From NCBI RefSeq assembly GCF_036959255.1, contig NZ_JAWMTI010000002.1, positions 806,001 to 870,000 on the forward strand: a stretch of DNA of 64,000 nucleotides. Direction: 5' to 3'. The stretch is from Olivibacter sp036959255. Its GTDB lineage: Bacteria > Bacteroidota > Bacteroidia > Sphingobacteriales > Sphingobacteriaceae. The notes under the pieces are model-generated. The model did not search any database, had not been told where the DNA came from, and was given only the letters and a program-made list of their open reading frames with translations. Below, piece after piece: positions 1 to 8,074 of the stretch; within the stretch, counting starts at the first letter, position 1, and each line of letters begins with the position of its first letter. Position numbers and translations under genes: made by a program.

Positions 1-1600
1 GTGCTTTGGAAAGCAACCGTTGATAAGTCGTCTCAAGACGCGTCATCATACGATCCGATATACTGGGTTTGTGGGTTATTTTTTTACTGATAACCAACGA
101 GCTGATCATGGGTACGTAAGTGAGTGAAAGAATAAAGGCTCCAAGAATCGCAAATGCGACCGTTTGCGCCATTGGTTTGAACATTTTACCTTCAATACCA
201 GTTAACGACAGAATAGGAAGATAAACGATTAGGATAATGATTTGTCCGAATACCGCCGCGTTCATCATACGCGAGGCGGATGCGGTAACCTCCTTGTTCA
301 TCTCCTCTTGCGATATCCGATCGACACCCATATATTTTTTTGTGAAATGCATATGATGCAAAATGGCTTCAACAATGATGACCGCCCCATCTACAATTAA
401 ACCAAAATCGAGTGCCCCTAGGCTCATCAAATTGCCACTTACACCGAATGTATTCATCATGGCAATAGCAAAGAGCATGGATAAGGGAATGACCGATGCA
501 ACGATGAGTCCCGCTCTAAGATTACCTAGAAAAAGTACCAGGACAAGAACAACGATCAGCGCTCCTTCTAGTAGGTTGTGTTCTACCGTACCAATTGCAT
601 TATTAACCATTTTGGTACGATCAAGAAAGGGCTCGATTTTTAGTCCTTCGGGCAGTGTTTTCTGAATCTCGGCTACCTTTGTCTTTACCGTCTCAATAAC
701 TTCGGATGAATTTCCACCTTTAAGCATCATCACAATACCACCACAAACCTCCCCTTCACCAGCCATGGTTAAGGCTCCATACCGGATAGCGGCACCCAAC
801 CTTACATCTGCGACATGACTGATAAGCACAGGGATACCATTGTTTTCTTTTACCACAATCTTGTTGATATCGGACATCGATTTTGTTAATCCGACACTCC
901 TTATATAAAGTACAGCAGGGCCCTTTTCGATATATGCACCTCCCGTATTCTGATTGTTACGTTTAAGTGCATTAAAAACATCGCTGATGCTTAGATTCAT
1001 TGATTTCAATTTGGAAGGATTAACGGCAACCTCGTATTGTTTTAGTTCTCCACCAAAGGTCGATACATCAGCTACACCAGGTGTTCCAAGAATTTGTCTA
1101 CGGATCACCCAGTCTTGTATCGTTCGTAAATCAGCGAGGGAATAGCGTTTCTCATAGCCCTTTTCGGGTCTAACTACATATTGATAGATTTCACCTAAAC
1201 CAGTAGTTACGGGGGCAAGCGAAGGTGCATTGGCATTTTCACTGATTTCAATTTGAGATAGGCGTTCAGTGACCTGTTGCCTGGCCCAATATACATCTGT
1301 CCCATCTTCGAAAACAATGGTGATCAGCGAGAGTCCGAATCGCGACATACTACGGCTTTCTTGAATGCCAGGTATATTGCTTACGGCTAATTCGATAGGA
1401 AATGTAATTAACCGTTCTACATCTTCTGCACCAAGTGCAGGTGCTGTAGTAATCACCTGTACCTGGTTATTCGTAATATCCGGTACCGCATCTATGGGCA
1501 ATTGCGTTAATTGATAGGCACCATAAACGATCCATACCAACATAAATGCCGCAATCGCCAGTTTGTTCTTAACTGAAAATTGAATTATTTTATTTAACAT
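1..1600 (-). CDS. czcA: CzcA-type heavy-metal efflux RND pump (partial)
   Basis: Inner-membrane proton-driven pump of a tripartite metal efflux system. Only the first 533 residues lie in the window; the C-terminal half continues past base 1. I read it by translating the reverse strand from the ATG at 1598-1600: an N-terminal membrane segment follows the start, then the usual RND porter domain. The TM4 signature DFGxxVDGAVxxVE is present with D398, D404 and E411, matching the CzcA proton-relay residues. This signature looks like the Czc/divalent-cation type rather than the Cus copper/silver type (which has IGxxVDAxIV), so Zn/Co/Cd-type cations are the inferred substrates. The small exported protein at 1697-2074 lies 96 bp upstream on the same strand and is probably co-transcribed. 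The membrane-fusion protein and outer-membrane partners are not in view. Confidence 0.92.
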   Translation of the reverse strand, partial: MLNKIIQFSVKNKLAIAAFMLVWIVYGAYQLTQLPIDAVPDITNNQVQVITTAPALGAEDVERLITFPIELAVSNIPGIQESRSMSRFGLSLITIVFEDGTDVYWARQQVTERLSQIEISENANAPSLAPVTTGLGEIYQYVVRPEKGYEKRYSLADLRTIQDWVIRRQILGTPGVADVSTFGGELKQYEVAVNPSKLKSMNLSISDVFNALKRNNQNTGGAYIEKGPAVLYIRSVGLTKSMSDINKIVVKENNGIPVLISHVADVRLGAAIRYGALTMAGEGEVCGGIVMMLKGGNSSEVIETVKTKVAEIQKTLPEGLKIEPFLDRTKMVNNAIGTVEHNLLEGALIVVLVLVLFLGNLRAGLIVASVIPLSMLFAIAMMNTFGVSGNLMSLGALDFGLIVDGAVIIVEAILHHMHFTKKYMGVDRISQEEMNKEVTASASRMMNAAVFGQIIILIVYLPILSLTGIEGKMFKPMAQTVAFAILGAFILSLTYVPMISSLVISKKITHKPSISDRMMTRLETTYQRLLSKA

Positions 1601-1696
1601 AAATTAAAGTCTAGAATATACGAAGCAAGGCCATTTGTCTTCACAAATGACACGTTCTAGCAGCCTATTTGACTGCAAAATAAAAGCAAGGTTAAA

Positions 1697-2074
1697 CTAG
1701 ACTCTCGGAGGACGGAATAAGGACTCACCGGCCGGGTTGAAGTAAAAAGTTGAACGTTCCGCGTCAAAATCTTCTTCAACAGGCCAAGCTTGTGGTTTTA
1801 AGCAAACAACTTTATTATTGGGAATGAAAAGAAAGGATGGTGTACTGATATCGTGCTTCTTGAACGGAAGTTGCATATCTTTTTCATCATCGTCATCGTT
1901 CAGATCCTGCCCCCAATAGTGCATAGCAAGGTAGTCATAGAGGCTAACTTCGGGGTTCAGCGCTTGATGTTCCCTGTAATGTTCATATAATTTCGGTAAT
2001 TTGACCAATTGGGTCAATCCCAAACTTTCACCAATAAGGAGAATAATGAAAATATACAGAAAAAATCTTTTCAC
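1697..2074 (-). CDS. Small Asp-rich exported protein linked to metal efflux
   Basis: Hypothetical 125-residue protein. Residues 1-20 form one hydrophobic segment that can act as a signal peptide or membrane anchor; the rest looks periplasmic. It has a tyrosine/histidine-rich stretch (around residues 32-54), then an acidic cluster with four consecutive Asp (about residues 59-62), and ends with a basic-aromatic tail (FRPPRV). The position directly upstream of the CzcA-type pump suggests a role in metal sensing or periplasmic metal handling, because acidic and His residues can bind metal, but this is inference. I recall similar small proteins beside efflux operons of Bacteroidota, but know no function for them. 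Coding is supported by its operon position and signal sequence. Confidence 0.75.
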   Translation of the reverse strand: MKRFFLYIFIILLIGESLGLTQLVKLPKLYEHYREHQALNPEVSLYDYLAMHYWGQDLNDDDDEKDMQLPFKKHDISTPSFLFIPNNKVVCLKPQAWPVEEDFDAERSTFYFNPAGESLFRPPRV

Positions 2075-2174
2075 GTGGACAAAAATAAAAAGCCCGAATC
2101 ATTTGACCAAAAGAAAAAATGGATTACCTGTAATATTTATATGAAATTATTCATAATATCGTTCTGCGTGTGCT

Positions 2175-3269
2175 CTACGGAACTAGGTGTTTCCACAAAA
2201 AGGTCTTGATGATTTTGTAATATAGCTCTTCACTTTCCATGTTTAAATTATGAGCCGCATGAGGAATCATATGAAGCTCCTTTTTCTCCGCGGGAACACC
2301 CGTTAACGCGCTATAAATCATAGATCCCTGCTTCTGACCAATTGCATAATCGTCTTCCCCCTGTACAACCAATACGGGTTTGTTGATGACTTTAAGCGCA
2401 GGCAGTATATTCAAATAATTGTAAGCACGGGTATTCCGAAATATACGATTGACATACTCTCCTTTTTCCAGCGCTTCATCAAAGCTTGCTTTTGTATAAT
2501 GTGCTGCTGCATAATATGCGGGGTCTTTGCCCAATTGTACAGCAAGCGCTTGCGCTTTGGTATTTGACCAGTAGGGACTGAAACCAAGTTCTTTGGGAAA
2601 TTGCATTTTTATCAGCATCAGCTTTTCATAGAATCGATTAAAATCGCTTCCTTTTACTTCATTCAGTGTTGAAAGAATTTCTTTATATCGCTCTCTTTTT
2701 TTCTCATCCTTAGTTTCTTGCAGTAAATCGCTCGCCAGCTTTTCTTCATGTTCAATCAATGCATATACAGGATATACACCATCCGCTTTACCACTTACAC
2801 AAACAAAAGATGTTATTTTATCCTGATGATCAATCATATACAACAGGCCTAAACTTCCTCCCCAAGAAGAACCTACCAGACTTATCTGCTTATGGTGGTA
2901 TTTATTTTTCAGCGTATCAACAACAACATCCAGATCGGCCACAAATTGCTGCATTGTGAGCAGGGTGGAATCGGGGCAAGCATCCGATTTCCCTCCGCCT
3001 CTTTGATCAAGATAAGCAACTAAGTAATCGTCTTCTAAATGTTTTTCGTTCAATAGATGATCAAAACCGGAAAATCCTCCGGGGCCGCCATGTAAATTGA
3101 TTAACAAAGGGGCCTGCGGATTACCTACAACACGGACATACAGCCTGGAATCTTTTACCGGAATGTAAAATTCAACATCTACCTTCTTCGTTTGATTGGC
3201 ACCTAGTGACCACACAGGAACTAAGAGCAAAAGAGAACATAAAATGTTTATTTTTCTTATGCTTTTCAT
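2175..3269 (-). CDS. Secreted alpha/beta hydrolase, proline iminopeptidase-like
   Basis: A 364-residue alpha/beta-hydrolase-fold protein with a signal peptide (about residues 1-24), so it likely acts in the periplasm. Motifs are in the order expected for the prolyl aminopeptidase-like (S33) group: oxyanion loop HGGPGG at residues 60-65, DQRGGGKS at 88-95, nucleophile elbow GSSWG with Ser135, an acidic QGEDD near 308, and a catalytic His near 340. The family removes N-terminal residues from peptides or hydrolyses esters and amides; the true substrate is not evident. It stands alone: the Asp-rich protein gene downstream begins 100 bp away, and the upstream region has no same-strand partner. An esterase role is the main alternative. 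Confidence 0.85.
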   Translation of the reverse strand: MKSIRKINILCSLLLLVPVWSLGANQTKKVDVEFYIPVKDSRLYVRVVGNPQAPLLINLHGGPGGFSGFDHLLNEKHLEDDYLVAYLDQRGGGKSDACPDSTLLTMQQFVADLDVVVDTLKNKYHHKQISLVGSSWGGSLGLLYMIDHQDKITSFVCVSGKADGVYPVYALIEHEEKLASDLLQETKDEKKRERYKEILSTLNEVKGSDFNRFYEKLMLIKMQFPKELGFSPYWSNTKAQALAVQLGKDPAYYAAAHYTKASFDEALEKGEYVNRIFRNTRAYNYLNILPALKVINKPVLVVQGEDDYAIGQKQGSMIYSALTGVPAEKKELHMIPHAAHNLNMESEELYYKIIKTFLWKHLVP

Positions 3270-3415
3270 ACGAACGGTTATTTTTTTCTTAAAATTTCCA
3301 AGTTACGGAATTATAATTTTTGTTCAAATTAACGTTGGTATTATTAAGTCTTTCCTTCGATCAACTTCACGATGCTTTTCTAGCTCATCAAAACACCTGT
3401 CTCTTCCCTAAAAGG

Positions 3416-3446
3416 TTTAGATATGTAAATTATATCCTTACATTTG
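3416..3446 (+). promoter_or_regulatory. Bacteroidota-type promoter
   Basis: TTTA at 3416-3419, a 19-bp spacer, then TACATTTG at 3439-3446, close to the TTTG/TAnnTTTG consensus of Bacteroidota sigma-ABfr promoters. It points at the small frameshifted reading frame starting at 3471, which has a GAAGGAA purine box just before its ATG. Confidence 0.45.
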
Positions 3447-3470
3447 TGCGTAAGGATAAATCTGAAGGAA

Positions 3471-3612
3471 ATGATGGGAAGAAAAATTCAAAAAAATATC
3501 CTTTTCAAGTTGACCACTCTGTTTGCTATATAACGAATCGCTTACAAGCGGCCTGGATCAATTCAACAAGCTCCTAAATAAGCTGCAAATTATTGAACGA
3601 CCGCGGGCATAG
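3471..3612 (+). pseudogene. Small reading frame interrupted by a frameshift
   Basis: An ATG at 3471 follows a purine-rich box and a promoter-like sequence. The first frame runs 20 codons to a stop at 3531-3533. A shift of -1 around 3522-3525 opens a second frame that reads on to 3612 and encodes an amphipathic, leucine-rich helix-like tail ending ERPRA. Together they would make a protein of about 47 residues. I cannot assign a family. It could be a decayed gene, a sequencing error, or a genuine frameshift; the remaining intergenic sequence from 3270 to 3753 holds nothing else I can support. Confidence 0.3.
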
Positions 3613-3753
3613 ATAATTTTAATGGAAGCAAAAAAAAAATATGGGAAGTTTATCAAATCGGCCGCCTAATTCCGACATACGCCAAGTAATTCAAAAACAG
3701 ACTTTGGAATCAGGGTCATAACGAACATAAAATCATTTGATAATCGTAATACG

Positions 3754-4104
3754 ATGGATAATACAAGAGTTTATAAAATGTCTTTCGCAGGTGTATATCC
3801 GCACTATATACAAAAGGCGGAAAAAAAGGGACGCACCAAAGCAGAGGTAGATGAGATCATCTATTGGCTAACTGGCTATGATGCGCAAACTTTGCAACAG
3901 CACATCACCAATAAGACTAATTTTGAAACATTCTTCGCCCAAGCACCACAAATCAATCCAAATGTTTCAAAAATTACAGGCGTAATCTGCGGATATCGTG
4001 TAGAGGAAATAGAAGATAAGCTCATGCAGAAGGTCCGCTATTTGGATAAGTTGATTGATGAATTAGCAAAAGGTAAATCCATGGAGAAAATCTTAAGAAA
4101 ATAA
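3754..4104 (+). CDS. DUF2200 family protein
   Basis: A 116-residue cytosolic protein that I recognise as DUF2200 from its conserved stretches: VYKMSFAGVYPHYIQKAEKKG near the N-terminus, WLTGYD around residue 39, FFAQAPQINPN around 60, and CGYRVEEIED around 80. The family is small, widely spread and functionally undescribed; its members are almost entirely this one domain, and this protein has the usual length. No same-strand neighbour is close, so it is probably monocistronic. The family call is confident and no function is claimed. Confidence 0.88.
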   Translation: MDNTRVYKMSFAGVYPHYIQKAEKKGRTKAEVDEIIYWLTGYDAQTLQQHITNKTNFETFFAQAPQINPNVSKITGVICGYRVEEIEDKLMQKVRYLDKLIDELAKGKSMEKILRK

Positions 4105-4202
4105 AAAACCAGATTTTCCGTATAACCCAAATACACATTTTAAATAATGCAAGAGTTTTACATTTTCTAAATGGCTACTTATTGACTAGGTTAAAATAAA
4201 AA

Positions 4203-4231
4203 GCCGTCCTTAAATCTCAAAAAAGGACGGC
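4203..4231 (-). terminator. Rho-independent terminator (minus strand)
   Basis: Perfect 9-bp stem (4203-4211 with 4223-4231). Read on the minus strand it is followed by a run of T. It lies downstream of the tRNA-Cys terminator and may be a back-up stop for that transcript. Confidence 0.6.
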
Positions 4232-4336
4232 CGAACTGAATGAAAAAAATTTACCTGTACCACTCAAAATGTGGAATATCAAATATACCTTTGAAACATT
4301 AGATTGACATAAGAGTTCCGTTCATATAAATAAAAA

Positions 4337-4366
4337 AACCGTCTTCGTTCTCAGCGGAAGACGGTT
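4337..4366 (-). terminator. Terminator of the tRNA-Cys transcript
   Basis: Perfect 10-bp stem (4337-4346 with 4357-4366), 10-nt loop, and a seven-T tail on the minus strand, about 50 bp past the tRNA 3' end. Confidence 0.8.
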
Positions 4367-4417
4367 AAAATTTACGTGAACTCCAAATAAAAAAATACGC
4401 ACTTGTATTTTTCATTG

Positions 4418-4488
4418 AGGTCGGAAGTGGATTCGAACCACTCTAAGATCTCTTGCGGAGCTCTGCCTAGCCGCTCGGCCATCCGACC
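4418..4488 (-). tRNA. tRNA-Cys (GCA) with atypical anticodon arm
   Basis: A 71-nt cloverleaf can be drawn: 7-bp perfect acceptor stem (GGTCGGA with TCCGACC), 3-bp D stem, 4-nt variable loop, perfect 5-bp T stem with TTCGAAT loop, and discriminator T. The 3' CCA is not encoded. The anticodon is GCA, so cysteine; U73 and the overall sequence fit bacterial tRNA-Cys. Two things are odd: position 33, almost always U, is C (loop CCGCAAG), and the 5-bp anticodon stem has a G29-A41 mismatch. A TAGCTTTG -7 element 14 bp upstream and a terminator downstream suggest it is still transcribed. It may be the normal gene with drift, or a degenerate second copy. Confidence 0.85.
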
Positions 4489-4501
4489 CTTTGTGATAGA
4501 A

Positions 4502-4509
4502 CAAAGCTA
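4502..4509 (-). promoter_or_regulatory. -7 promoter element of tRNA-Cys
   Basis: TAGCTTTG on the minus strand, an exact match to TAnnTTTG, 14 bp before the tRNA 5' end. No convincing -33 TTTG was seen at the expected distance. Confidence 0.45.
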
Positions 4510-4730
4510 CTATAATTCGGATAGTTTCACTTACACAATACAGGCACAGAAAATCGTATATTTATGTGCTTATTGCAATGCTCTCCTATTTGATATGAAG
4601 TTAATATTAGTCATTTTTAATAGGTACCCAATTTAAAATTTAGCTAAAAGATGGAGGTTTTTAATTGATATTAGTACGGTGACAACGATCTTCGTAACAA
4701 ACTTCAGTACAGACGGCACCAATCGCTCGT

Positions 4731-4787
4731 ATTCATTTCAATGCGGTTAGCGTCCCTTTCAATTGAACATTGATGCATTTCAATTAA
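4731..4787 (+). promoter_or_regulatory. Three 21-bp-spaced direct repeats (candidate LytTR sites)
   Basis: TTTCAAT occurs at 4736, 4757 and 4778, exactly 21 bp apart, with matching flanks giving the consensus TnCnTTTCAAT. LytTR-domain regulators such as AgrA and ComE bind direct repeats on one helix face with about a 21-bp period, and a LytTR regulator is encoded just downstream. Autoregulation is therefore inferred. Nothing else is seen in 4489-4879. Confidence 0.5.
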
Positions 4788-4879
4788 TTTTATTTAAAAA
4801 CTCACTTTAAACTCTTTTATTTTGTGAGTAATACGAAATAGAGCTATACGGAATGCCAACTATATAAAAAAGGGAATTT

Positions 4880-5986
4880 GTGAACAAGCTGCAAAAAATA
4901 ATTAAGATTATAAAAAGAGGTAAAGCGAAACATATCCAGTTGCTTATACTAACTTTCTTGGTATCTTATGCGACCTTGTTCGTTATATTTCCCTATTCAT
5001 ATTGGACGGAATATTTTAACATGCCGACATCCGAGCTAATAATAGACGTGCTCGTCAATCTATTATTTTGCGCAGTAGTCTTGGAACTGAGTCTTTTCAT
5101 AGACAGGAAATTGAATAGAAAAATACCTTGGATTACTCACCCGATGAAACGCCTGTTTATTCAAACAATACTTCAAATCATAGGTGCTTTGAGTCTTATT
5201 GTTTCTTTGGGTCTTCTTTATTATACCTTTACAGATCCCATAAATATAAACACAAAGCCCATTATTGGTTTAAGAGAGGGCTTATACACCGTGATTGCCA
5301 TCGTATTGTGGGCTTTAATGATCAGTAGTCTGAATACCGGTGATTTTTTATTGCAAAATTGGAAAAAAGCGACCATGACAGCGGCAGAATACAAAGTAAA
5401 AGCAGCCGAAAATAAGCAATTAGCAGCTGAAATAGAGTTGCAGGCTTTGAAGTTGCAACTTGATCCGCATTTTGTTTTTAACAACTTAAGTGTTCTATCG
5501 GAATTGATATTGAAGGATCAACAATTGGGTTATGAATACACAGAAAATTTTACGAAGGTCTATCGATATCTGCTCGTCAATTCTAAAAAGAAATTGGTGA
5601 CATTAGCCGAGGAACTCAAATTTCTCCATGCCTATCTTTTCCTTATTAAAAACCGGATGGGAGGAGGTGCTGTTTTTCGGATTAACATTGAGGAATCTAA
5701 ACTTACGTTGCTAATTCCTCCTATTACCCTTCAACTATTTATCGAAAATGCACTGAAATATAATCGTACCGAGGAAGAAGACCCATTAGTTGTAAGTATT
5801 TACGCTAATGATCAAGACGAATTGGTTGTTTCCAACACCTTGTTACCGCTAATCAAAAAGCCCCATTCTACAGGTATTGGCTTAAAAAATATCATTAGCC
5901 GTTATGCATTAATATCGGCGAGAAAACCTGTTGTAGAAAAAAACGATGAACATTTTACCGTAAAAGTCCCTCTTATCAAATTATGA
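4880..5986 (+). CDS. LytS/YehU-type sensor histidine kinase
   Basis: Membrane sensor kinase of 368 residues. Four hydrophobic segments (about residues 20-38, 52-73, 92-116 and 132-150) form the sensor, followed by a coiled linker (165-192). The His_kinase family motif LDPHFVFNN carries the phosphoacceptor His197. The ATP-binding part has an N-box with Asn290 (PPITLQLFIENALKYN) and a glycine box STGIGL at 330-335. No extracytoplasmic ligand domain is present, so the ligand is unknown. The GTG start at 4880 has a GGGAA box before it. Its stop overlaps the start of the LytTR regulator by 4 bp, showing translational coupling. Direct repeats upstream may be bound by that regulator. Confidence 0.92.
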   Translation: MNKLQKIIKIIKRGKAKHIQLLILTFLVSYATLFVIFPYSYWTEYFNMPTSELIIDVLVNLLFCAVVLELSLFIDRKLNRKIPWITHPMKRLFIQTILQIIGALSLIVSLGLLYYTFTDPININTKPIIGLREGLYTVIAIVLWALMISSLNTGDFLLQNWKKATMTAAEYKVKAAENKQLAAEIELQALKLQLDPHFVFNNLSVLSELILKDQQLGYEYTENFTKVYRYLLVNSKKKLVTLAEELKFLHAYLFLIKNRMGGGAVFRINIEESKLTLLIPPITLQLFIENALKYNRTEEEDPLVVSIYANDQDELVVSNTLLPLIKKPHSTGIGLKNIISRYALISARKPVVEKNDEHFTVKVPLIKL

Positions 5987-6747
5987 ACGTAATAAAAAAA
6001 GTATTGATTCTAGAGGATGAAAAGCTCAACTCAGAACGTATAAAGCGGTTAATATCCAAAATACGACCTAATGTAGAGATTGTTGCTATCTTGACAAGTG
6101 TCAAGAAAACAATACGTTGGCTTTCCGAAAATAAATCCCCCGACCTGATCATCATGGATGTGCAATTGGCTGATGGGTTAAGCTTTGAGATTTTCAATCT
6201 AGCGGAAGTCAGATGTCCGGTCATATTTACAACAGCATATGATGAATATGCGGTGAAGGCATTCAAATACAATAGTGTGGATTATCTTCTTAAGCCGATA
6301 GAAAAAGATGAACTTGAGGCTGCTATCCTAAAATTTGAACATACCGTACAACAGCACCAACAATATCCATTAATTGAAGAACTGTTAGCCTACATCCAAC
6401 CAAAAGAATATCGATCACGTTTCCTACTTCCCTACCGCGATGGCTATAGGAAAATCAATGTAGAAGATATTGCCTTTTTTTATTCCCAGCAGAATATCAG
6501 TTTTGCAAACCTATACAATGGGGAGCGGATCATCGTTCCTCAAACCTTGGAAATTTTGGAACAGGAATTGAATCCAAAATTCTTCTTTAGAGCAAATCGT
6601 CAGTATATTATACACGTCAATTCCATTGAAAAGGTTGCTAATTTTTTTAATGGAAAATTGAAAGTTAAAATTAAAAACGACACGGACACAGGTGTTATTG
6701 TTAGCAGAACAAAAGCACCTGTATTTAAAATGTGGTTGGATTATTAA
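5983..6747 (+). CDS. LytTR-family response regulator
   Basis: Partner of the overlapping histidine kinase gene. The receiver domain (residues 5-120) has the acidic pair E11/D12, phosphoacceptor Asp59 in IIMDVQL, and Lys104 in LLKP. A LytTR DNA-binding domain follows (about 145-254), with the typical IAFFYSQQ strand and the FFRANRQYIIHVNSI segment. The length of 254 residues is usual for the family. The 4-bp overlap with the kinase makes a single-transcript two-component system. The esterase gene at 6822 follows by 75 bp on the same strand and may be read through or be a target. The physiological signal is not shown by the sequence. Confidence 0.93.
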   Translation: MNVIKKVLILEDEKLNSERIKRLISKIRPNVEIVAILTSVKKTIRWLSENKSPDLIIMDVQLADGLSFEIFNLAEVRCPVIFTTAYDEYAVKAFKYNSVDYLLKPIEKDELEAAILKFEHTVQQHQQYPLIEELLAYIQPKEYRSRFLLPYRDGYRKINVEDIAFFYSQQNISFANLYNGERIIVPQTLEILEQELNPKFFFRANRQYIIHVNSIEKVANFFNGKLKVKIKNDTDTGVIVSRTKAPVFKMWLDY

Positions 6748-6781
6748 AAAAATTACTTTTCCTAATTTTCTACAAAAAAAT

Positions 6782-6805
6782 TTTTACATTCCGTATTATG
6801 TAAAA
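6782..6805 (+). promoter_or_regulatory. Operator-like dyad before the SGNH esterase gene
   Basis: TTTTACAT and ATGTAAAA form a perfect 8-bp inverted repeat with an 8-bp spacer, 16 bp before the ATG at 6822. It could be a repressor site or a weak hairpin ending the two-component transcript; there is no T tract. Confidence 0.35.
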
Positions 6806-6821
6806 CTTTCACTATAAAGAT

Positions 6822-7931
6822 ATGGAAGAAAAAAAACAAGAAAAGGCAGTTTTTTCTGTATGGCTATTCCTATGTTATTTTTTTTTAAGTCAAGTAGCTT
6901 ATGCGCAGGATAGTCTAAGATATATTCCGGCAAATGACCTGGTCCTTTTGGGAAAGCCTAAACCCACCAAGGAAATCTTTCAACGAATCCAAAGTCGGGA
7001 ATCAAACCTGATGCCTCAAGCTGTTCAGGACCTGGCATTGAACAGTGCGGGCATCGCTGTAGTTTTTGAAACAAATTCGTCGATATTAGCAGCAAAATGG
7101 ACCTTAGCCGAAGATAAATACTTCGCCAATATGACTCCCATTGCCCATAGTGGACTGGATCTTTATTGCTTAAAAGATGGTAAGTGGCAGTATGTGGGTG
7201 TAGGAAAACCTGCAAAGGATATGTTGAATCAAAAACAGATTATCATCAGCAGAATGGATACAACAACAAAGCAGTTTATGCTCTATCTGCCACTGTACAA
7301 TACCGTTTCAGAACTACAGATTGGAATCGAACCTAAATCTAGTATTGGTCGCCCTAAGCAGCCTGGTATTGACACGACCAAACGCGTTGTAATTTACGGT
7401 TCCAGTATCGTCCAAGGAGCCTCTGCCAGTAGACCAGCTATGGCCTATCCCGCAATTATTCAACGAAAGTTGGGTATCGATGTTATTAACTTAGGTTTTA
7501 GCGGCAGCGCCAAAATGGAGATGGCGCTTGCAAAATACCTTGCCACGGTTTCCGCCGATTGTTATATTTTGGATTGCATTCCTAATCAAACAGTAGCGCA
7601 AATTAATGAGCGGGCACTGCCTTTTATTAAATACCTAAAGTCGCAGCACCCCAAGACACCTATTATACTAATAGAAAGCGTTATAAGAGAAACGGGCTAT
7701 TTTGATCAACAGACAGGCCGTCATGTAAAAAAACAAAATGAAAGTATTCATCGGGTTTATCAGCTGTTAAAGGAGGAAAAATACAACAATATCTTTTATA
7801 TACCTGCTGCGCATTTAACGGGAAATGATCATGAAGCAATGATTGATGGCACCCATTTAACAGATTTAGGATTTACCCGAATGGCTGAAGTAGTTAATCG
7901 TGTGCTTGAGCAGGCAATTAAAAAACAGTAA
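6822..7931 (+). CDS. Secreted SGNH/GDSL esterase with GxDLY domain
   Basis: A 369-residue exported hydrolase with a signal peptide ending near AYAQ (residue 29). The N-terminal beta-sandwich contains GLDLY at 111-115, the hallmark of the GxDLY domain, followed by a Lipase_GDSL_3-type catalytic domain. SGNH blocks are visible: GSSI (193-196, Ser195), the NLGFSG glycine block (223-228), Asn255, and DGTHLTD near 342-348, giving the Asp-His pair. Such enzymes usually remove acetyl or other acyl groups from glycans, so it may serve the nearby polysaccharide locus; this is inference. It stands 75 bp after the LytTR regulator. The first block reads GSSI rather than GDSL, which is common in this subgroup. 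Confidence 0.85.
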   Translation: MEEKKQEKAVFSVWLFLCYFFLSQVAYAQDSLRYIPANDLVLLGKPKPTKEIFQRIQSRESNLMPQAVQDLALNSAGIAVVFETNSSILAAKWTLAEDKYFANMTPIAHSGLDLYCLKDGKWQYVGVGKPAKDMLNQKQIIISRMDTTTKQFMLYLPLYNTVSELQIGIEPKSSIGRPKQPGIDTTKRVVIYGSSIVQGASASRPAMAYPAIIQRKLGIDVINLGFSGSAKMEMALAKYLATVSADCYILDCIPNQTVAQINERALPFIKYLKSQHPKTPIILIESVIRETGYFDQQTGRHVKKQNESIHRVYQLLKEEKYNNIFYIPAAHLTGNDHEAMIDGTHLTDLGFTRMAEVVNRVLEQAIKKQ

Positions 7932-8074
7932 ATCATCCGCTTATAAACCCGAGTTTTGAACACCCACAATCTTTCAATAAGAACAAAACGGTATTACGAA
8001 CAGCCACAGCCTATGGCCAAGCCTATGCGCATGGCCAGGTGGACAAACATATTTAGGATAAAAACACCTTAAAA

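Noticed and set aside
1..1600. Copper/silver CusA identity for the RND pump
   Set aside because: The TM4 signature is DFG-VDGAV type with D398, D404, E411, whereas Cus-type pumps have IGxxVDA. Divalent-cation type is favoured.
7932..8060. Open frame after the SGNH esterase reading AYGQAYAHGQVDKHI at its end, with a repeated ATGGCCA
   Set aside because: No start codon and no upstream gene in that frame; the repeat is only 7 bp. Considered a relic or chance.
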